NCBI GenBank assembly: GCA_039914625.1
Contig: JBDSOU010000047.1
Span: 1-15,452 of the forward strand
Origin: DATEMK01 sp039914625
GTDB taxonomy: Bacteria > Bacteroidota > Bacteroidia > AKYH767-A > OLB10
Direction of reading: 5' to 3'
Length of the DNA stretch: 15,452 nt
Shown here in pieces: positions 6,754 to 12,700 of this stretch (position 1 is the first letter of the stretch; the number at the start of each line of letters is the position of its first letter). The notes beneath the pieces were generated by a model, which ran no database searches, was not told where the DNA came from, and was given only the letters and a program-made list of their open reading frames with translations. Position numbers and translations under genes: made by a program.

Positions 6754-7944
6754 ATGAAGAATCAAAATTTTATTTCTCTTTTTGCAATAATTGTTTTCAC
6801 AATTATTTTACAATCATGTGATAAAATCGAACCTCCTTATACTGATGGTTCGTTTACACCTCCACCCTCGTCAGGAAATTCTAATGATGTAATAAACCTT
6901 CAAAATATTAAAGGAACGGCATCTGATTTTAAGGTGACTGATAACTGGGTCAGCGATTCATCCGCTTTACATGCGAAATGGACCGTAACTCCTAACGGAT
7001 CCTCGGGCGCTGATGGGTCCATAACATTTACCTGGCATGGTGTTGAAACAGTCCTGAATGTAAGCAGCACTTCGGGAATTATTACTTTTTCAGGCCCTGT
7101 TTCAATTACTGCAGGGGGCCTTTACGGAACGCTTTCGTTTACGTATAACGGCACGTTCACTTCTGACGGTTCAGGTGAAGGTTATGTTGCTGCGTATGTA
7201 GTGAATGAACAAAATATTCTGATTGAAGATTACACAGGACATTTGTGCGGTAATTGTCCGGCAGCTGCATTTGCAATTGCAGATATAAAAGAACTGTATA
7301 AGGAGCGAGTTATTTCAATGGGTGTTCATGCCGGAGGCTATGCTTATGTAGTTACAAATCCTCCAATTCCTGATTATTCTTATAATTTCAAAACTCCTGT
7401 CAGTGAGGAACTTGATGATCATTTTGGAATTTCAAATGTTGGTAACCCGAATGGGATGGTTAACCGGACAAAATACAACAACAATATAATTGCACCCTGG
7501 CCTTCATGGGCAGGACATGTGTCTGATATTATTTTGCAAGATAAATTTCCTAATGCAGGAATTAAAATTGAAAATATATACACCGCCTTTGACAGCACGT
7601 TAAAAATTAAAGTGAAGACATGCTTCTTAAATGATGTTACCGGAGCCTATAAACTTTGTGTGTTTCTTACGGAAGATAGTGTTCAGAAAACCCAGAAAAA
7701 ATATCCTCCCCTCACTCCCCTTGATGATGCTGATTACTGGCATCGGGATGTCCTGAGAGGTTCAGCTAATGGCACATGGGGAGATATATTAGCTCCTGCC
7801 ACAAAAGGCGCAACAACTGAAAATAATTATTCTATTATTGTGAAAAACGAATACCGTGCTGCTTATTGCAAGGTGCTTGTTTTTATTTATGAAAGTACGA
7901 CTGAAGAAATAATCCAGGTACAGGAAGCTCCTATCATTCAATAA
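6754..7944 (+). CDS. Omp28-like outer-membrane lipoprotein with thioredoxin-type CxxC
   Basis: This 396-residue protein has a lipoprotein signal with lipobox LQSC (lipidated C22). A Pro/Ser/Gly linker follows, then residues about 50-150 form an Ig-like beta-rich domain (WTVTPNGSSGADGSITFTW and similar strands). From residue 155 comes the Omp28 core: ILIEDYTGHLCGNCPAAAFA, a thioredoxin-like fold with CxxC at C165 and C168 followed by Pro, then ERVISMGVHAGGYA and a C-terminal beta region (KVKTCFLNDVTGAYKLCVFL). Omp28 proteins are known from Porphyromonas as surface-exposed lipoproteins of uncertain role. The CGNCP motif matches redox-active members rather than pure adhesins. It lies 39 bp after the DUF6029 gene and 18 bp before a small barrel gene. 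Membrane localisation is predicted, and the redox activity is inferred. Confidence 0.87.
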   Translation: MKNQNFISLFAIIVFTIILQSCDKIEPPYTDGSFTPPPSSGNSNDVINLQNIKGTASDFKVTDNWVSDSSALHAKWTVTPNGSSGADGSITFTWHGVETVLNVSSTSGIITFSGPVSITAGGLYGTLSFTYNGTFTSDGSGEGYVAAYVVNEQNILIEDYTGHLCGNCPAAAFAIADIKELYKERVISMGVHAGGYAYVVTNPPIPDYSYNFKTPVSEELDDHFGISNVGNPNGMVNRTKYNNNIIAPWPSWAGHVSDIILQDKFPNAGIKIENIYTAFDSTLKIKVKTCFLNDVTGAYKLCVFLTEDSVQKTQKKYPPLTPLDDADYWHRDVLRGSANGTWGDILAPATKGATTENNYSIIVKNEYRAAYCKVLVFIYESTTEEIIQVQEAPIIQ

Positions 7945-7962
7945 TAGCTTTAGAAAACAAAC

Positions 7963-8589
7963 GTGAGCAGAAACGATTTCAGAAAAACTATTTTAGGTGT
8001 ATTTTTCTTTTTGCTTCTTTCCGATATTGCTTTTGCTCAAAAATTCAGGGCAGGACTAATTACAGGTTTCACAACAAGTCAGGTTTCAGGTGATCAACTC
8101 GGAGGTTTTGATAAATCAGGTTTTGAATTCGGAGGGTTGGTTGCAATTCCGGTTTCACAAAAATTTGATTTCTCCTTTCAAATAGTTTTTATTCAAAAAG
8201 GAAGTAAAAAACCTTTCAACGCTGAACAGGGTGATTATAGCTATTACCTTTTGAGGTTAAACTATATTGAAGTGCCTTTTTTATTGCAGTATAATTTTTC
8301 AAAAAATATTCAATTTGAAGCTGGGCCAACTTTCGGGAAATTAATTTCGTCAAAAGAAGAAGATGAACATGGTCAAATTCCTGCACCAAAAGAATTCAGA
8401 AGTTTTGACTTGGGCGCTATGTTTGGAATGAACTATATGCTGTTTACTAATTTTTATATTTGCCTGGAAGGATCCAATTCGCTGTTTCCAATCCGCGATG
8501 CCGATATTGAAGGCGGCAGAGATCAGTACAATTCGGTGCTGATGTTTTCGTTAAAATATGTTTTCAATAAAAAAACAGGAGTACAATAG
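7963..8589 (+). CDS. Small outer-membrane beta-barrel (porin-family) protein
   Basis: It starts at GTG (7963) and encodes 208 residues with a signal peptide ending in LLLSDIAFAQ. The mature part fits the eight-stranded 'outer membrane protein beta-barrel' family common in Bacteroidota: FRAGLITGFTTSQVSGDQLG and FEFGGLVAIPVSQKFDFSFQ open the barrel, then LNYIEVPFLLQYNFSKNIQF EAGPTFGKL is followed by RSFDLGAMFGMNYML and the last strand VLMFSLKYVF. The stop TAG shares its G with the GTG start of ubiX, so the two are translationally coupled. A substrate cannot be told from the sequence. It sits in the same transcription unit as the TlpA, DUF6029 and Omp28 genes. Confidence 0.85.
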   Translation: MSRNDFRKTILGVFFFLLLSDIAFAQKFRAGLITGFTTSQVSGDQLGGFDKSGFEFGGLVAIPVSQKFDFSFQIVFIQKGSKKPFNAEQGDYSYYLLRLNYIEVPFLLQYNFSKNIQFEAGPTFGKLISSKEEDEHGQIPAPKEFRSFDLGAMFGMNYMLFTNFYICLEGSNSLFPIRDADIEGGRDQYNSVLMFSLKYVFNKKTGVQ

Positions 8590-9161
8590 TGACTGTCCAA
8601 AAGCATAAACTTGTAATTGCTGTTACCGGGGCAAGCGGCTCCATCTATGCAAAAGTTTTATTTGATAAATTAATAAAACTGAAAGACCAGGTTGAAGATG
8701 CGGGGATAATATTTTCCAGCAACGCAAAAACTGTGTGGCAGCATGAGCTTGATAACAATGATTTTGAAAAGATATCTTTTAAAAAATATGAGCCTACTGA
8801 TTTCAATGCCCCTTTTGCTTCCGGTTCGGCAAGATACGGCTGCATGATTATATGTCCCTGCTCAATGGGAACACTTGCACGCATTGCATCGGGAATTTCA
8901 AACGACCTTACTACGCGCGCAGCAGATGTGATTTTAAAAGAAAGAAGAAAATTAATTTTAGTGATCCGCGATACACCGCTCAGCCTGATTCATATTAATA
9001 ATATGAAAACCGTTACTGAAGCAGGGGGAATTATTTGTCCTGCATCGCCATCTTATTACAGCAATCCAAAAAATATTGAAGAACTTGCTGCAACCGTTAT
9101 TGATCGTGTGATTGATCTTGCAGGATTAAAAAATGAATCTTATCGCTGGAGGGAACGTTAA
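8589..9161 (+). CDS. ubiX: Flavin prenyltransferase UbiX
   Basis: UbiX joins dimethylallyl phosphate to FMN to make prenyl-FMN, the cofactor of UbiD-type decarboxylases. In Bacteroidota this most likely serves menaquinone synthesis, since ubiquinone is normally absent. The 190 residues carry the flavodoxin-like N-terminus VIAVTGASGS (GASG at 14-17), the CPCSMGTLARIASGIS loop, LKERRKL (K117), Y157 in SPSYYSNP, and R173. In most homologues the loop after this Lys reads VPRETPL; here it is VIRDTPL, so the catalytic Glu is replaced by Asp128. The other catalytic positions look intact. The GTG start overlaps the stop of the barrel gene by one base. The last residues, NESYRWRER, extend slightly past the usual end. 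Confidence 0.9.
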   Translation: MTVQKHKLVIAVTGASGSIYAKVLFDKLIKLKDQVEDAGIIFSSNAKTVWQHELDNNDFEKISFKKYEPTDFNAPFASGSARYGCMIICPCSMGTLARIASGISNDLTTRAADVILKERRKLILVIRDTPLSLIHINNMKTVTEAGGIICPASPSYYSNPKNIEELAATVIDRVIDLAGLKNESYRWRER

Positions 9162-9308
9162 GATGCGACTTGGGATTTGGTTATTTCCAGGCGAATAAAA
9201 TCCATGCTACAGAGTGAAAAACTTTCTTATAATAAAAAAAATGGAAATGGCAATAAAAAAAATAATTGATTTATCAACAATATTTTTGTGAGAAAATTTG
9301 ATTTTTTT

Positions 9309-9340
9309 CTTGTTTCATTAAAATAAATGATATAATTTAG
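9309..9340 (+). promoter_or_regulatory. Promoter of the 63-aa gene
   Basis: CTTG at 9309-9312 is followed after 20 nt by TAATTTAG (7 of 8 to TAnnTTTG) at 9333-9340. The predicted start near 9347 leaves a leader of about 19 nt to the ATG at 9366. The rest of 9162-9308 shows no terminator or other element I can support. Confidence 0.45.
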
Positions 9341-9365
9341 AGTTCGATTTAAAAAACCTTAACCA

Positions 9366-9557
9366 ATGCTCGAATACACAAAACAGATTTTGACAAAAGT
9401 AAGCTTCGACCGGGTGTTATTTCGCAAGGAATTGAAAAAAGCAATGAAGTGGTTGAAGAGTGAAGAACGCGGAATTTTAATGGTATGGTGTCTCGCAACT
9501 TTCGGAAACACCTACTCAGATGTTATTACAGAGGTATTTAAAAAGTTCAGTCATTAA
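9366..9557 (+). CDS. Small conserved-looking hypothetical protein (63 aa)
   Basis: This 63-residue protein opens with MLEYTKQILTKVSFDRVLFR, a start I associate with a small Bacteroidota family of unknown function, and continues with ELKKAMKWLKSEERGILMVW. It is predicted helical and cytoplasmic, with no signal peptide. It has its own promoter and lies 204 bp after ubiX, so it is probably a separate unit. Its last 11 bases overlap the end of queG on the other strand, so both stops are read through the same DNA. The reading frame uses ordinary codons and a normal ATG, which favours a real gene over a chance frame. No function can be given. Confidence 0.7.
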   Translation: MLEYTKQILTKVSFDRVLFRKELKKAMKWLKSEERGILMVWCLATFGNTYSDVITEVFKKFSH

Positions 9558-10467
9558 AAATAATATTTCTTTTTAATCCTTCAAATCCTGTTCGTTTCAC
9601 TGCGGAGTTTTTAAATATTTTTTTGAAAACCTCTTCGGTTAATTCTTTCCAATCAGATTTTTTCATCTGAAGCAGTTCTTTTTCAGGCACAAAGTTTTTT
9701 TCATTATGCGCTTTTGAAAATCGGTTCCATGGACAAACATCCTGGCAAATGTCGCATCCAAAAGCCCAATTCTCAAATTTACCTTTCATCTCCTCCGGAA
9801 TTTCCTCTTTCAATTCAATCGTGAAATAAGAAATGCATTTACTTCCGTCAACGATATACGGCTTTACAATTGCATTTGTGGGACAAGCATCCACGCAAAG
9901 AGAACAGGTTCCGCAATAGTCCTTAATTGGTACATCAGGTTCCAATTCCAGGTCAAGAATTAATTCAGCAATAAAAAAATAAGAGCCCGCTTTCGGATGA
10001 ATGAGATTGGTGTTTTTTCCAATCCATCCCAGCCCGCTTTTCTTTGCCCATGCTTTATCAAGCACCGGTGCAGAATCAACGAACACCCTTCCGTTTACTT
10101 CACCAATATTCTCCCTGACAAAATGCAGCAGTTCTTTCAATTTTTCTTTTATCACAAAATGATAATCTTTTCCCAATGCATACATAGAAATTTTCGGAGC
10201 CGTTTCATCTTCCTGCTTTTTATCGGTGTAATAATTTAACAACAATGAAACAACTGATTTTGCTCCCTCAACTAATTTACGGGGATCAAGACGTTTGTCA
10301 AAATAATTTTCCATGTAATGCATCTTACCATGCATTCCATTTTTTAACCATTGCTCTAATAATGGCGCTTCTTCCTCTAAAAAATCAGCTTTTGAAATTC
10401 CACAAAACTCAAAACCTAATCTTGAAGATTCTTGCTTTATTAACTGTGAATTTTTATTTGAAAACAT
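9547..10467 (-). CDS. queG: Epoxyqueuosine reductase QueG
   Basis: QueG carries out the last step of queuosine synthesis in tRNA, reducing epoxyqueuosine with cobalamin and two [4Fe-4S] clusters, in the cytoplasm. The 306 residues fit the short form of the family. The catalytic region VDSAPVLDKAWAKKSGLGWI holds the conserved Asp (D131), followed by GKNTNLIHPKAGSYFFIAEL. The first cluster motif is CGTCSLCVDACP (C185, C188, C191, C195); C211 and GCDICQDVCP (C238, C241, C245) complete the two clusters. The ATG lies exactly at the edge of an octamer repeat array that fills its leader. It follows ruvB by 82 bp on the same strand and may be co-transcribed. Its 3' end overlaps the 63-aa gene by 11 bp. 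Confidence 0.96.
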   Translation of the reverse strand: MFSNKNSQLIKQESSRLGFEFCGISKADFLEEEAPLLEQWLKNGMHGKMHYMENYFDKRLDPRKLVEGAKSVVSLLLNYYTDKKQEDETAPKISMYALGKDYHFVIKEKLKELLHFVRENIGEVNGRVFVDSAPVLDKAWAKKSGLGWIGKNTNLIHPKAGSYFFIAELILDLELEPDVPIKDYCGTCSLCVDACPTNAIVKPYIVDGSKCISYFTIELKEEIPEEMKGKFENWAFGCDICQDVCPWNRFSKAHNEKNFVPEKELLQMKKSDWKELTEEVFKKIFKNSAVKRTGFEGLKRNIIFND

Positions 10468-10547
10468 TGTTGAATTGTTGAATGGCTAAATTGCTAAAAA
10501 ATACCGGCTTAAAAACAAATTAACAATATAGCAATTAAACAATTAAA
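10467..10547. repeat. Inverted pair of octamer arrays between ruvB and queG
   Basis: The left array (10467-10498) is four 8-nt units: TTGTTGAA, TTGTTGAA, TGGCTAAA, TTGCTAAA. After 17 nt the right array (10516-10547) has four units in the opposite sense: CAAATTAA, CAATATAG, CAATTAAA, CAATTAAA. The arms 10473-10495 and 10522-10544 are complementary at 19 of 23 positions, so the RNA between ruvB and queG could fold into a long imperfect hairpin. The left array starts at the queG start codon. It is too imperfect and lacks the T-run of a normal terminator. Confidence 0.7.
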
Positions 10548-10549
10548 TT

Positions 10550-11581
10550 TCAATCAAAAAGATCACCCGAACTATTTCGCGAAGTAATTTTCTTTCCAAG
10601 ATGTTTGTAAGCTTTCTCTGTTGCTTCTCGTCCACGAGGAGTGCGCATGATAAATCCTTCCATGATGAGAAAGGGTTCATACACTTCTTCAATCGTTCCT
10701 GATTCTTCTCCCACTGCTGTTGAAATAGTAGTGATTCCTACAGGTCCTCCTTTAAATTTATCAATGATAGCTGACAGAATTTTATTATCCATTTCATCCA
10801 ATCCGTAAGCGTCCACATTTAATTCCTTTAAAGCATACTGAGATATTTTTAAATCAATTGAACCGTTTCCTTTTATCTGTGCAAAATCACGTACTCTTCT
10901 TAGCAAAGCATTTGAAATTCGGGGAGTACCGCGGCTTCTTCGTGCAATTTCAAAAGCAGCATCGTCTTCAATTTTTATTTTTAAAATTTCTGATGAACGT
11001 AATACAATAAGCTGTAAAAGTTTTGCATCATAATATTCCAGTCTTGAAGTGATGCCAAATCGTGCACGTAAGGGTGATGTGAGCAACCCTGATCTTGTTG
11101 TTGCTCCTATCAGCGTAAATGGATTTATTTTTATCTGGACAGAACGTGCATTCGGTCCGCTGTCAATCATAATATCAATCCGATAATCTTCCATTGCAGA
11201 ATAAAGATATTCTTCCACAACCGGGCTTAACCGGTGAATTTCATCAATGAATAAAACATCATTTGGTTCAAGATTCGTAAGCAACCCTGCAAGATCACCG
11301 GGCTTATCTAAAACAGGTCCGGAGGTAGTCTTTATTTTTACCCCCAACTCATTTGCAATAATGTTTGCCATCGTAGTTTTACCAAGACCGGGGGGCCCAT
11401 GCAGCAAAACGTGATCCAGCGATTCGTTTCGTAATTTTGTTGCTTCAACAAAAACTTTCAGATTGTTAATCACACTTTGCTGTCCTGTGAAATCAGAAAA
11501 TTCTAACGGACGCAAAACTTTTTCAATTTCGCGTTCTGCCGTTGTAAGGTTGGTAAGCTCAGGATCGAGATGCTCGTTCAA
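10550..11581 (-). CDS. ruvB: Holliday junction branch migration ATPase RuvB
   Basis: RuvB is the hexameric AAA+ motor that, with RuvA, drives branch migration of Holliday junctions in recombination repair. The 343 residues match the family length. Walker A is GPPGLGKTT (62-70), Walker B is FIDEIHR (111-117), sensor 1 is GATTRSG (159-165), and LRARFG carries the arginine finger region. The C-terminal winged helix follows (GGPVGITTISTAVGEESGTI, then EPFLIMEGFIMRTPRGR). The start codon is TTG: the in-frame codon three places upstream of it is a TGA, and no ATG occurs before residue 71, well inside the ATPase core, so the TTG is well supported. The N-terminus NEHLDPELTN fits Bacteroidota RuvB. 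A promoter lies just upstream, so it need not depend on the toxin-antitoxin operon behind it. Confidence 0.97.
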   Translation of the reverse strand: MNEHLDPELTNLTTAEREIEKVLRPLEFSDFTGQQSVINNLKVFVEATKLRNESLDHVLLHGPPGLGKTTMANIIANELGVKIKTTSGPVLDKPGDLAGLLTNLEPNDVLFIDEIHRLSPVVEEYLYSAMEDYRIDIMIDSGPNARSVQIKINPFTLIGATTRSGLLTSPLRARFGITSRLEYYDAKLLQLIVLRSSEILKIKIEDDAAFEIARRSRGTPRISNALLRRVRDFAQIKGNGSIDLKISQYALKELNVDAYGLDEMDNKILSAIIDKFKGGPVGITTISTAVGEESGTIEEVYEPFLIMEGFIMRTPRGREATEKAYKHLGKKITSRNSSGDLFD

Positions 11582-11604
11582 AAGATTTCAATTTTAATTA
11601 GGGC

Positions 11605-11637
11605 AAAAATACATTTTCAAATTCAGTTTTATGAAAG
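11605..11637 (-). promoter_or_regulatory. Promoter of ruvB
   Basis: On the minus strand a perfect -7 box TATTTTTG (11612 to 11605) is preceded after 21 nt by TTTC (11637 to 11634; 3 of 4 to TTTG). The predicted start near 11598 gives a leader of about 17 nt to the TTG start. Confidence 0.6.
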
Positions 11638-11681
11638 TTTTAAAATATTCTGAATGCATCAAGATTAGCGGTTAATATATT

Positions 11682-12143
11682 TTATTTTCTAAACAATCTT
11701 TTATCAAACTCAAACGGTTCCCTTTTAACAATCTTTACTTTATTTATTTCGTTATGCTGCGGATTAATCAAAAAATTAAAATCCCCATCTACAACTGCCG
11801 AAGGAACTTGCATGACCAAAAATTTATTTCCTAAAACAAATTTATCTCCGATACGCTGCGTAGCATCCGGGTGCGGAAAAGTTTTCCAATCGTCAGGTAA
11901 AATAGTTGGTTTTATTGTGAGTATTTTTATTTTGTTTGGAAATTCAATTGTTAAAAGTTCGTAATCGGCAGGGAGTGTTCCAAGAGGAATGTGAACTGCT
12001 ATTTCGGCTGTAGCCAGAGCCCTGCTTTCGCAGGTATAAATCATTGCCACGCCTTTGCTGTTCCATCTGCCTCCTGATTTCTCAGCACCTTTTCCGCTGA
12101 GGTCGTTGCCGAATTTTCTTTTGCAAAGCCGGTAAACAATCAT
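11682..12143 (-). CDS. RES-family toxin (predicted NAD+-degrading)
   Basis: This 153-residue protein is a RES domain over nearly its whole length. It has GGRWNSKG (R26), IYTCESRALATAEIAVH (Y36 and E47), the TQRIGDKF stretch, and VPSAVVDGDFNFLINPQH (S114), which carry the Arg, Glu and Ser that name the family. Characterised RES toxins (Xre-RES systems, MbcT, ParT) consume NAD+, or in ParT ADP-ribosylate a metabolic enzyme, and halt growth unless bound by the partner antitoxin. It has no signal peptide and acts in the cytoplasm. Its ATG overlaps the TGA of the upstream antitoxin gene (ATGA), the usual coupled layout. All expected motifs are present, so it looks intact. Whether it is active, and on which substrate, is inference from the family. 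Confidence 0.93.
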   Translation of the reverse strand: MIVYRLCKRKFGNDLSGKGAEKSGGRWNSKGVAMIYTCESRALATAEIAVHIPLGTLPADYELLTIEFPNKIKILTIKPTILPDDWKTFPHPDATQRIGDKFVLGNKFLVMQVPSAVVDGDFNFLINPQHNEINKVKIVKREPFEFDKRLFRK

Positions 12144-12568
12144 GCAAGCACACCATGTTCAATACGTAATAATTCATCTTTCAAAAGTTGTATGCCAAAT
12201 GAGTTGTCGAGTAATTCTTTTGGTTTTACTCCGCCAAGCGCAATGTTTTTTGAATCCAGCCATTTGTTATAACTGTCTTTATTTCCGAAAACTTCAGATC
12301 CTTTTTTATTGAGAATAGTAATTTCAAGAATCTTTTCAGACTGTAACCGGTCAAAAGTTTTTTTTTCTTTTTGATAACGTTGCATGGTACGTTCAGTAAG
12401 GTCAAGGTAAACCGACCATTCCTGCATTGTAAACGGACTTACATTTACTATTCTCAGAAAAAAAGTGTATTTAATTCCTTCCCGGACTTTTTTAATTAAT
12501 GATAAAATGTTTTGATTATCCGGGAAACCCAATCTTAATGCATCAGTTATCTGAGAAGCTTTTCGCAT
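12140..12568 (-). CDS. Xre/MbcA/ParS-type antitoxin (DUF2384)
   Basis: This 142-residue protein is the partner of the RES toxin. Residues about 30-92 resemble the Xre-like N-terminal domain of this antitoxin group (IKKVREGIKYTFFLRIVNVS, then LTERTMQRYQKEKKTFDRLQ as the helix-turn-helix region). Residues about 93-142 form the DUF2384 toxin-binding part, with the typical motif GNKDSYNKWLDSKNIALGG, then KPKELLDNSFGIQLLKDELL and the tail RIEHGVLA that caps the toxin site. It is first in the operon, ahead of the toxin, with a 4-bp stop/start overlap. Family members repress their own promoter; here a short inverted repeat (ATTTG-4-CAAAT, 12579-12592) overlaps the -7 box and predicted start and could be the operator. 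Confidence 0.92.
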   Translation of the reverse strand: MRKASQITDALRLGFPDNQNILSLIKKVREGIKYTFFLRIVNVSPFTMQEWSVYLDLTERTMQRYQKEKKTFDRLQSEKILEITILNKKGSEVFGNKDSYNKWLDSKNIALGGVKPKELLDNSFGIQLLKDELLRIEHGVLA

Positions 12569-12587
12569 AGTATCTGAAATTTGTCTG

Positions 12588-12620
12588 CAAATATACGAAA
12601 AATGTCGGGATATGTTTTAA
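12588..12620 (-). promoter_or_regulatory. Promoter of the RES/Xre operon
   Basis: On the minus strand a perfect -7 box TATATTTG (12595 to 12588) lies 20 nt before the antitoxin ATG. The -33 element (TTAA at 12620-12617, 21-nt spacer) is weak. A 5-bp inverted repeat at 12579-12592 overlaps the box and the likely start, consistent with autorepression but too short to be sure. Confidence 0.5.
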
Positions 12621-12675
12621 CGCTTATTAATCTGTAATAATTTTTTAAATGCAGGTGATTATGAAATAAAAATTT

Positions 12676-12683
12676 TACATTTG
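12676..12683 (+). promoter_or_regulatory. -7 box of the second T9SS gene
   Basis: TACATTTG matches TAnnTTTG perfectly. No clear TTTG lies 19-21 nt upstream. A start near 12690 leaves only about 10 nt before the ATG at 12701, which favours that start over the ATG at 12695. Confidence 0.45.
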
Positions 12684-12700
12684 TTTACAAATTAATGCAT

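Noticed and set aside
12695..12700. Start two codons earlier for the second T9SS protein
   Set aside because: Possible, but the ATG at 12701 gives the standard MKK signal peptide and fits the promoter position better.
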